Below, piece after piece: positions 42,510 through 49,477 of a stretch of 49,477 nt of DNA. Numbering within the stretch: the first letter of the stretch is position 1; every line of letters starts with the position of its first letter. The stretch is from an uncultured Campylobacter sp. (GTDB lineage Bacteria > Campylobacterota > Campylobacteria > Campylobacterales > Campylobacteraceae), in contig CALKQT010000007.1 of the NCBI GenBank assembly GCA_937990735.1, positions 1 through 49,477 of the forward strand, given 5' to 3'. A program made the position numbers and the translations under genes. The notes beneath the pieces are model-generated. The model was not told the DNA's origin. It did no database searches and saw only the letters and a list, made by a program, of their open reading frames with translations.

Positions 42510-43709
42510 TTATTTCAAAGCCTTAAAAAGATCCACGCTATCGAGCTGCTCCCACGGGTATTCGTCGTTTCCGACCTGTCCGCGTGCGGCGACGTCGGCG
42601 TAGAGAAAGCTTCCTTTGCCGGGGCGATCAAGGCCGAATTTATAGATAATCCAGCGCGGCGTGAGCGGGAATTTTTCAAGCACGAAAGCAGATAGCTCAT
42701 CGTCGCTCGCCGCGCCTAAATTCGTCCCCATGCAATCGACGCTGACGCTGACGGGCTTTGCGACGCCGATTGCGTAGCTGAGCTGGACGATGCATTTTTT
42801 CGCAAGCCCCGCCGCGACGATGTTTTTGGCGATATAGCGCGCCGCATAAAGCCCGCTGCGATCGACCTTGGTGTAGTCTTTGCTGCTTTGAGCGCCGCCG
42901 CCGATCGGGCTGTAGCCGCCGAAGCTATCGACGATCAGTTTGCGCCCCGTTAGGCCGCTGTCGTGAAGCGAGCTGTGATTTACGTAGCGACCGGTCGGGT
43001 TGATGTAGATGATCGTTTTGCTTTTGTCATAAAGCCCCTTCGGAAGCCCCGCCGAATCGATCAAATTTCCGATCAGATCTCGGACGCGCTCGATGCTCAT
43101 ACTCTCCACGCAGGGCGCGGAAACCACGATCGTATGGATACTTTGCGGCTTGCACTCCTCAAAATTTGCCTTCGTGCCGTAATCGACGCTAACCTGCGTC
43201 TTAATATCGACGCCAAGTTCGTTAGGATGGGATTTTGCGTAGGCATAAACGTGATCGCAAAGAAGCCTCGCGTAGGTGATCGCCGCCGGCATAAAATTTT
43301 TCGTCTCGCAACTTGCGAAGCCGAACATTATGCCCTGATCTCCCGCTCCGATCTCGCCGCCTTCTTGATCGACGCCTTGGTTGATGTCGGGGCTTTGCTG
43401 GTTTAAAAATACGTCCACTTGCAGATCTTGCGGATGCAGGCACTGCGCGCGCGTGAAATGAGGGTTGTCGTTGTAACCGATCTCGCTAAGCGCGCCCTTT
43501 ACGATGTGGCGGTAATCGTCGTGGGTAAAATCGATCTTGGCGTTTACTTCGCCACCGATTACTACGTGTTTGCCTGCGATGAAAACCTCCGCTGCTACGC
43601 GTCCGTTTGGATCTTGTTTTAAAATTTCATCCACGATGCTGTCTGCGATGATATCGGCGCATTTATCGGGATGTCCTGGGCTTACTACTTCGCTTGTGAA
43701 AAGATACAT
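42510..43709 (-). CDS. metK: S-adenosylmethionine synthase
   Basis: MetK makes S-adenosylmethionine from methionine and ATP; several genes here (tlyA, cmoB) use this cofactor or a derivative. The 399-residue protein has SPGHPDKCADIIADS near the N-terminus, GAGDQGIMFGFA at the ATP site, and FGGYSPIGGGAQSSKDYTKVDRS (the loop motif GGGAFSGKD of other MetKs reads GGGAQSSKD here). An extended length is typical of Campylobacter enzymes. It is divergent from sstT, matching Cj1096c-Cj1097 as I recall. Confidence 0.97.
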   Translation of the reverse strand: MYLFTSEVVSPGHPDKCADIIADSIVDEILKQDPNGRVAAEVFIAGKHVVIGGEVNAKIDFTHDDYRHIVKGALSEIGYNDNPHFTRAQCLHPQDLQVDVFLNQQSPDINQGVDQEGGEIGAGDQGIMFGFASCETKNFMPAAITYARLLCDHVYAYAKSHPNELGVDIKTQVSVDYGTKANFEECKPQSIHTIVVSAPCVESMSIERVRDLIGNLIDSAGLPKGLYDKSKTIIYINPTGRYVNHSSLHDSGLTGRKLIVDSFGGYSPIGGGAQSSKDYTKVDRSGLYAARYIAKNIVAAGLAKKCIVQLSYAIGVAKPVSVSVDCMGTNLGAASDDELSAFVLEKFPLTPRWIIYKFGLDRPGKGSFLYADVAARGQVGNDEYPWEQLDSVDLFKALK

Positions 43710-43853
43710 ATCCGCTCCTGATTAAAATTTCGGGGCATTTTATCTAACGAGGTTTTAAGATTAACTAAAAATTACGAAATTCCGCTCAAATTTAAATGTG
43801 CTTAAATAAAATTTCGATATATTTCAAACGATGTTTTGATTGAAAGGTAAAAA

Positions 43854-45113
43854 ATGAGTTCGATTCAAAAATTAGTAGCCAGCTACAAAGATAAAAATCT
43901 AGTTCTGCGCATAGTTACGGGTTTGATAATAGGCGCCATTTTGGGCTTTGCTGCGCGTTCGACGGCAGGCGATATTGCGGCAGAGCACAATTCGTTTTTA
44001 ATAAACGTAGTAGCTTTTGGGGAAATTTTAGGAAATTTATTCGTAGGCGCCCTTAAAGCGGTAGCTCCGATTTTAGTTTTTATCTTGATCTTAAGCTCGA
44101 TCGTAAATAAACAATACGGCAGCGCAAGCGGCTTAAAACGCGTGGTCGTCCTATATATCGTAGGCACCTTTTTAGCCTCGTGCGTGGGGGTGGCGACCAG
44201 CTTTTTATTCCCGACGCAGCTTGCTCTAAGCAATGTCGGTGCGGCGGAAAATGCGGTCCCTGCGAGCGTTTGGATCGTGCTAAAAGATCTGCTTTTTAAG
44301 GTCGTAGATAATCCGTTAAACGCTATCGCGCATGGAAACTACGTAGGAATTTTAACCTGGGCGATAGGTCTTGGCGTCGCGCTTAAATTTTGTACTAATG
44401 AAACAAAGAAAATTTTTACCGATCTGAGCGAAGCGGTAACCAAAATCGTGCAGTTCGTAATCCAGCTCGCGCCGTTTGGAATTTTCGGTCTAGTGGCTTC
44501 TACCGTGTATCAAACCGGCATCGATGCGCTGCTTGGATACGTACGAATCGTAGTCGTGCTAGTAGGCGCGATGGCGTTCGTAGCCCTCGTGGTAAATCCG
44601 CTCATCGTCTTTGCGGTGATTAAGAAAAATCCGTATCCGCTCGTATTTACCTGCCTGCGTGAAAGCGGCCTTACAGCATTTTTCACCCGCAGCTCGGCGG
44701 CGAATATCCCGGTAAATTTAAATTTATGCAAAAAGCTCGGCATCAGCGACGAGCTAAGCTCGATCTCGATCCCTTTGGGAGCCACGATAAATATGGCGGG
44801 CGCTGCGGTGGTAATCGCGATCTTGGCGCTTGCTGCGGCTCATACGCTTGGCGTGCGTCCCGATTTTTGGACGGCGCTACTGCTTTGCGTGGTCTCGGCG
44901 GTCGGTGCGTGCGGCGCTAGCGGCGTGCCAGGCGGCTCATTGATGCTGATACCGCTTGCGTGTTCGCTCTTTAATATCTCAAACGATATCGCAATGCAGG
45001 TAGTCGCGATCGGCTTTATCATCGGCGTGATCCAAGACTCTGTAGAAACTGCGATCAATAGCTCCACGGACGTGATTTTTACGGCGATCGCGTCGCAAAG
45101 TATGCAAAAATAA
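43854..45113 (+). CDS. sstT: Serine/threonine:sodium symporter SstT
   Basis: SstT imports serine and threonine with sodium ions; serine is a major carbon source for many Campylobacter. The 419-residue membrane protein of the dicarboxylate/amino acid:cation symporter family has FVGALKAVAPILVFILILSSI, the substrate-loop ESGLTAFFTRSSAANIPVNL, LGATINMAGAAVVIAIL, and GVIQDSVETAINSSTDVIFTAI. An AAAGG ribosome site precedes the ATG. It ends at a strong terminator. Confidence 0.96.
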   Translation: MSSIQKLVASYKDKNLVLRIVTGLIIGAILGFAARSTAGDIAAEHNSFLINVVAFGEILGNLFVGALKAVAPILVFILILSSIVNKQYGSASGLKRVVVLYIVGTFLASCVGVATSFLFPTQLALSNVGAAENAVPASVWIVLKDLLFKVVDNPLNAIAHGNYVGILTWAIGLGVALKFCTNETKKIFTDLSEAVTKIVQFVIQLAPFGIFGLVASTVYQTGIDALLGYVRIVVVLVGAMAFVALVVNPLIVFAVIKKNPYPLVFTCLRESGLTAFFTRSSAANIPVNLNLCKKLGISDELSSISIPLGATINMAGAAVVIAILALAAAHTLGVRPDFWTALLLCVVSAVGACGASGVPGGSLMLIPLACSLFNISNDIAMQVVAIGFIIGVIQDSVETAINSSTDVIFTAIASQSMQK

Positions 45114-45130
45114 CTCACCTTAAAATTTTA

Positions 45131-45167
45131 CCGCTAATTCCGTCCATAGGGCGGATTTGCGGTTTTT
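45131..45167 (+). terminator. Rho-independent terminator after sstT
   Basis: CCGCTAATTCCG and CGGATTTGCGG form an imperfect stem around the loop TCCATAGGG, followed by TTTTT. Outer AAAATTTT tracts on both sides can extend the pairing. It lies 17 bases beyond the sstT stop codon. Confidence 0.7.
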
Positions 45168-45223
45168 AAAATTTTACTTATTCTTTTTTGATAAAATTAT
45201 CCAAAAATTTTAAAAGGAAAACG

Positions 45224-47137
45224 ATGAATTGGAATTTAGGCGAGCTGTTTGCAAACGAGGCGGAATTTAGCGGCGCGATAGATAGCGCCTCCGCGCAGGC
45301 TATGGATTTTGAGCTTAAATTTAAAGATAAGCTGCACGCTCTTGGCGCGGAGGAATTTTTAGGCGCGCTTGAGCTTTATGAAGGCATCAGCGAGCAGATC
45401 GGCAAGATAATGAGCTTTGCACATCTTAGCTTTGCGCGAGATACGAGCCTTGGAGCGCAGCAGGCCAAGGCGGAGCAGGCTTGCAACGACATTTCGCAGA
45501 GCCTACTTTTTTTCGAGCTCGAGTTTAACGAGCTTGATGCCGCAAAACAGGACGAATTTATCGCAGGGGGCGGGAGATTCAGATACTATTTGAGCCTACT
45601 TAAGCAGCGCAAGGCCCACCAGCTAAGCTTGCCGCAAGAAAGCGTGCTTTTAAAAACTTCGCCCGTAAGCGGTGAGGCGTTTTCGCGACTTTTTGACGAG
45701 AGCATGGCGCGGATGAGCTTTGATTTTCGCGGGCGCAAGCTCGGCGAGGAGGAAATTTTAAGCCTGCTTCATAGCCCTGATCGCGAGGTGCGAAAGGATG
45801 CCGCAGCTTCGCTAAGCGCGGTACTAGAGCAGAACTCCCACCTGCTTGGCTACATCTACAATATGATCAAAACCGATCTTAAAATTCACTGCGAGCTGCG
45901 CGGCTACGATAAAGCCGAGGCGGTGATGCACGAGGAAAATCAGATAAACATCGCAAGCGTCGATGCGCTGATCGCAGAGACGGAACGAAGCTTCGCTCTA
46001 GTCGGCAAATTTTACGCCAAAAAGCGCGAAATTTTAGGCTACGACGCGCTGTATGATTACGACAGATACGCGCCGCTTGGGGGCGATGAGAGCGAGTTTA
46101 GCTTCGAGCAGGCTAAGCAGATCGTGCTTGCGGCGTTTGAAAAATTTAGCCCGAAATTTAAACAGATCGCGCAGGCGGCATTTGAGCGAAACTGGATCGA
46201 CGCGATGCCCGCGCAAAATAAGCAAAGCGGCGCATTTTCGCATTCCGGCTCGCGCGACACGCACCCTTTCGTGCTTTTAAATTTCACGCGCAAGCGCCGC
46301 GACGTATTTACCCTCGCGCACGAGCTGGGGCACGCGATACATCAGTATCTAAGCTACGGCGTGGGCTATTTTAACTCCTTTACGCCGCTAACGACGGCTG
46401 AGACCGCATCGGTTTTCTGCGAGATGCTAGTGTTTGATTATATGCGCGAAAATTTTTCAAATTTAAACGGTTTGTCAAATTTCAAAAGCGCCGCCGCCTC
46501 GGACGGCTCGCAAAATTTTAAACGCAGCGCTTCGCAAGAGGCTCAGGACGGTGAAATTCCAAACGAGCGCGCCGTAAAACACGCCGTCTCGCAAGACTCT
46601 GCGGGTTCGTGCGAGCTTGCTGCGCGCGATACGGATACGCCCTCGCAGACTGCAAGCGATAAGACCGCGCTAAGAGCGATGCTTGCGGCAAAGATCGAGG
46701 ATATCTTCGCTACGCTTTACCGCCAGATCGGATTTACGACCTTTGAGCGGCGCGTGCATGCAAGCGCGGATGAGCTAAGCGTCGAGCAGGTGGGTGAGCT
46801 TTGGATGGAGGAGTCGCGCAAGATGTTTGCGGGCGAGCTAATCTTGCAGGATCATTACAAAAGCTGGTGGAGCTACATCCCACACTTCGTTCACACGCCG
46901 TTTTACTGCTACTCCTATGCCTACGCGCAGCTTTTGGTGCTCGCGCTTTACGGGCTGTATAAGAGCGGCAGGCTCGAAAATTTCGTTCAAATTTACACCG
47001 AGTTTTTAAGCTCGGGCGGCAGCGACGCACCGCAAAAGCTAGTGGCGAAATTCGGCTTTGACATCAATAAAAGCGAGTTTTGGCGCATCGGCATAGAGCA
47101 GGTCGCGGCGCTTGTAGATGAGTTTGTGAGGGGTTAG
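45224..47137 (+). CDS. pepF: M3-family oligoendopeptidase F with an internal insertion
   Basis: PepF is a cytosolic zinc metallopeptidase that cleaves oligopeptides of roughly 7-17 residues. I place the start at 45224 (637 residues), where AAAGGAAAACG precedes the ATG; the frame is open 12 codons further upstream without a ribosome site. The active site is His366, Glu367 and His370 in HELGHAIHQYL, with the third ligand in TAETASVFCEML. Between DYMRENF and ALRAMLAAKIED lies a low-complexity stretch (about residues 412-482) rich in Ser, Ala, Asp and Lys, with AAATTT-type DNA at its start. Relatives lack it, as far as I recall. Confidence 0.94.
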   Translation: MNWNLGELFANEAEFSGAIDSASAQAMDFELKFKDKLHALGAEEFLGALELYEGISEQIGKIMSFAHLSFARDTSLGAQQAKAEQACNDISQSLLFFELEFNELDAAKQDEFIAGGGRFRYYLSLLKQRKAHQLSLPQESVLLKTSPVSGEAFSRLFDESMARMSFDFRGRKLGEEEILSLLHSPDREVRKDAAASLSAVLEQNSHLLGYIYNMIKTDLKIHCELRGYDKAEAVMHEENQINIASVDALIAETERSFALVGKFYAKKREILGYDALYDYDRYAPLGGDESEFSFEQAKQIVLAAFEKFSPKFKQIAQAAFERNWIDAMPAQNKQSGAFSHSGSRDTHPFVLLNFTRKRRDVFTLAHELGHAIHQYLSYGVGYFNSFTPLTTAETASVFCEMLVFDYMRENFSNLNGLSNFKSAAASDGSQNFKRSASQEAQDGEIPNERAVKHAVSQDSAGSCELAARDTDTPSQTASDKTALRAMLAAKIEDIFATLYRQIGFTTFERRVHASADELSVEQVGELWMEESRKMFAGELILQDHYKSWWSYIPHFVHTPFYCYSYAYAQLLVLALYGLYKSGRLENFVQIYTEFLSSGGSDAPQKLVAKFGFDINKSEFWRIGIEQVAALVDEFVRG

Positions 47138-47138
47138 G

Positions 47139-47546
47139 ATGATAGATAAAATTTTAAAAGACGATAAATTTATCGCTGCGAGCAGCGCAAATATAGGCGC
47201 GGTTTTGGATTACGTTTTAGCTCTTGGATGCGGATTTGGCATCGTTGCGAGGACGGATCAGATAAAATTTGACCCGCTGCTACCGGAGGAAATTTTAAAA
47301 AGCTTCAAAATGCCCGCGATCTTTTTGCAGCTGGAGGAATACACGCTCTCTAGCGCGCATCTTAGCAAGGATGAGCTGGTTTTCGAGGCGGGCTTTGGGC
47401 CGCAGGATTTTGCAAGCACGCTTAGCGTGCCGTTTTACGCGGTTTTACAGATCGTCGTGGACGGCAAGCCCATCGCGGTAAATTTCTCTCAGCCCGAGCC
47501 CGAGTGGCTTAAGCGCGAAAAATCGCGTAAAATTTTCTCAAAATGA
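47139..47546 (+). CDS. Small conserved protein, remotely SspB-like
   Basis: This 135-residue cytosolic protein starts one base after the pepF stop and overlaps the helicase start as ATGA. Its C-terminal half (LSKDELVFEAGFGPQDFASTLSVPFYAVLQIVVDGK, then NFSQPEPE) resembles the SspB segment NDEVRFNARFGG..QVSVPLAAVLAIYA. SspB delivers ssrA-tagged proteins to the ClpXP protease. The N-terminal half is less similar. The location matches Cj1100, as I recall. Treat the adaptor idea as a hypothesis; the gene itself is well supported by spacing. Confidence 0.8.
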   Translation: MIDKILKDDKFIAASSANIGAVLDYVLALGCGFGIVARTDQIKFDPLLPEEILKSFKMPAIFLQLEEYTLSSAHLSKDELVFEAGFGPQDFASTLSVPFYAVLQIVVDGKPIAVNFSQPEPEWLKREKSRKIFSK

Positions 47547-49477
47547 GTGATATTTTAGAAGGTCTTAATCCCGCTCAGCGCGAGGCTGCGAGCCATGTGG
47601 ACGGAGCGATGCTAATCTTAGCGGGTGCAGGCAGCGGCAAAACCAAAACTATCACCGCGCGCCTTGCCTATCTGCTATCAAACGGCGTGCCTGCCGAGAA
47701 CACTCTCACACTTACGTTTACGAATAAAGCCGCCGCCGAGATGCGCTCGCGAGCGCTTAATCTGATAAGCGGGTTAAATTTAAGCGGCGTGCCGCTTCTG
47801 TGTACCTTTCATAAATTCGGGCTTTTGTTTTTGAAATTTCATATTAGCGAGCTCGGACGTAGCGCAAACTTTCAAGTAATCGATACCGACGATAAGAAAA
47901 AGATCATCAAGGGCTTTGAGATAAATTTGCCCACATCGCTATTAGCGGCTAAAATTTCAACCTATAAAAATTCCTTGATTGATCCCAAAGATATCGACGA
48001 GCTTCTAAAGGGCGAGGACGACGAGCTAAGCAGGATGTATAGCGGATTTTACGCGCATTGCGCTAGAGCGTATAAGCGCTACGAGGCGTATTTGGCGGCG
48101 AATAATCTTGTGGATTTCGATGATCTGCTGATCTTGCCGTATAAAATTTTAAGCGCGAATGAGCGGCTATGCGATGAAATTTCGCGCCGTTACGCCTACA
48201 TCACGGTCGATGAGTATCAGGATACCAACGACATTCAATTCAAACTGCTGCAAAAGCTCTGCACCGCGCACGAAAACCTCGTAGTAGTGGGCGATGACGA
48301 TCAGAGTATCTACGGCTGGCGCGGCGCACGGATAGAAAATATTCTAAATTTTAAAGATCAGTTCTCAAACGTAAAATTTATCAAACTCGAGCAGAACTAC
48401 CGCTCCACGGATGAAATTTTAAATGCTGCCAACGAGCTCATTTCGCATAATAAAAACCGCCTCGGGAAGAGCCTTACTAGCATGAACGGCGGCGGCGAAA
48501 AGATCGAAATTTTGCGTTCGGACGAGGAGAGTACCGAGGCGGCAAAGATCGCAGAAGCTATCAAAAAGCTGCTTTCAAGCGGCGTAGCGCCATCTGAAAT
48601 CGCCGTGCTTTACCGCGTAAACGCTCTTTCGCGCGCGCTGGAAGAGGGGCTGAATCGCGCCAAAATCCCGTACAAAATGGTAGGCGGCGTGAAATTTTAC
48701 GAGCGAGCCGAGATCAAGGATACGATCGCCTATCTGCGCTTGGTAAATGACGAGCACGACGACTTTTCGATGAGGCGGATCATAAACGTGCCCAAGCGCG
48801 GCATCGGCAAGGTCTCGCTGGCAAAGCTCGAGGAGCTTTCACGCCTGCGACTTATCAGTCTATTTGACGCCTTTAGCGAGCCGGACGCGGGGCTTAGCGC
48901 CAAGGCGGCGCAGGCTCTAGCCGAGCTTAAAAGTGGCATCGCTTCTATTTCCGCGCTAGCCGATACTATCAAAAAAATAGAGGCGTTAGAGCCTGCTTTC
49001 GGGCTAAAGGCTTACTACGCCTCGCTTCCGGATGGCGCCGACCGCGTAGCGAACATCGACGAGTTTTTGGCTATGCTGAAGGACGAAGCGAGCAATAAGC
49101 CCGATTTTGATCTGGCGGAATTTTTAAACGAGCTGAGCCTTCTTAGCGATCAGGACGCCATTATGGGCGATGCGATAAACATAATGAGCGTGCACGCGAG
49201 CAAAGGGCTTGAGTTTTCGCACCTTTTCGTAATCGGACTGGAGGAGGGCTTTTTCCCGCTTTTGGGCGACAGCAATGACATCGAGGAGGAGCGTAGGCTC
49301 GCATACGTAGCGATCACGCGCGCCAAACGCACTCTCACGCTTAGCTTTGCGGCTAGCCGTTTTTATCGCGGTAAGCGCGAGAGGCTCGATGCGAGCAGGT
49401 TTATAGCCGAGGCGGGTTTGGTGGCTAAAGAGTCGCCACGCGAGCAAAGTAGCGGCTTTAACAAGGGCGAGCTTATC
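47543..49477 (+). CDS. UvrD/PcrA-type ATP-dependent DNA helicase, 3' end outside the window
   Basis: This is a superfamily 1A 3'-5' helicase acting in repair or replication restart. The 645 codons visible contain motif I AGAGSGKT, motif Ia LTFTNKAAAEM, motif II VDEYQDTND, motif III VVGDDDQSIYGWRGA, motif IV QNYRSTDEIL, motif V MSVHASKGLEFSHLFV and motif VI LAYVAITRAKR. The ATG overlaps the previous stop as ATGA, so it is translationally coupled. No stop is reached before the window edge, so the C-terminal region is missing only because the sequence ends. UvrD-type is clear; which paralogue (UvrD, PcrA or Rep) is not. Confidence 0.95.
   Translation, partial: MSDILEGLNPAQREAASHVDGAMLILAGAGSGKTKTITARLAYLLSNGVPAENTLTLTFTNKAAAEMRSRALNLISGLNLSGVPLLCTFHKFGLLFLKFHISELGRSANFQVIDTDDKKKIIKGFEINLPTSLLAAKISTYKNSLIDPKDIDELLKGEDDELSRMYSGFYAHCARAYKRYEAYLAANNLVDFDDLLILPYKILSANERLCDEISRRYAYITVDEYQDTNDIQFKLLQKLCTAHENLVVVGDDDQSIYGWRGARIENILNFKDQFSNVKFIKLEQNYRSTDEILNAANELISHNKNRLGKSLTSMNGGGEKIEILRSDEESTEAAKIAEAIKKLLSSGVAPSEIAVLYRVNALSRALEEGLNRAKIPYKMVGGVKFYERAEIKDTIAYLRLVNDEHDDFSMRRIINVPKRGIGKVSLAKLEELSRLRLISLFDAFSEPDAGLSAKAAQALAELKSGIASISALADTIKKIEALEPAFGLKAYYASLPDGADRVANIDEFLAMLKDEASNKPDFDLAEFLNELSLLSDQDAIMGDAINIMSVHASKGLEFSHLFVIGLEEGFFPLLGDSNDIEEERRLAYVAITRAKRTLTLSFAASRFYRGKRERLDASRFIAEAGLVAKESPREQSSGFNKGELI

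Overview
This 49.5 kb window looks like a chromosomal segment of a Campylobacter species, most likely one of the oral or higher-GC species (C. gracilis, C. showae or C. rectus type). The evidence is gene content and order. From memory, several runs match C. jejuni: peb4-fba-MotA/TolQ-like-OmpA-like (compare Cj0596-Cj0599), pyk next to mqo (Cj0392c-Cj0393c), metK-sstT...pepF-hypothetical-UvrD-type helicase (Cj1096c-Cj1101), and hydrolase-nadE-lpxK-thrC-kdsB (Cj0809c-Cj0813). Base composition was judged by eye only. Non-coding gaps are full of AAATTT/TTTAAA-core repeats set in GCG-rich spacers.

Layout. 1-10.4 kb (minus strand) is a housekeeping block: nadE, a DegT-family aminotransferase homologue, lpxK, argB, thrC, kdsB, ligA, a repeat-rich ORF, tlyA and a short lipocalin-like lipoprotein. 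10.5-18.8 kb is mixed: a metallo-beta-lactamase-fold hydrolase, cmoB, two tandem transglutaminase-like paralogues (one with a Tat signal), a MerT/MerP-like pair, a PepD-type dipeptidase and nth. 18.8-23.1 kb is a tight plus-strand operon of peb4, fba and a two-gene ion-driven-motor-like module. A 16-module Sel1/Hcp-like secreted protein and hisD follow.

26.9-36.4 kb is the accessory-looking part. It is mostly minus strand and rich in exported or unrecognised proteins: a DUF5339-like protein, a YbaK-type deacylase, an ecotin-like protease inhibitor, a lipoprotein, two acidic proteins without export signals, two secreted Trp-repeat paralogues, a small DUF6156-like protein and another secreted protein. 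From 37 kb to the end it returns to core genes: pyk, mqo, an orphan TRAP solute-binding protein, metK, sstT, pepF, a small protein resembling SspB, and a UvrD/PcrA-type helicase cut by the window edge.

The main observations are: low-complexity, AAATTT-rich stretches inserted in frame at domain junctions of otherwise normal enzymes (TlyA, ThrC, LpxK, YbaK-like, PepF); a DegT homologue lacking the PLP lysine; a two-copy structured hairpin repeat downstream of pepD; a ZorAB-like motor pair without ZorC or ZorD; and the secreted-protein cassette. I saw no CRISPR array, rRNA, tRNA, insertion sequence or prophage.
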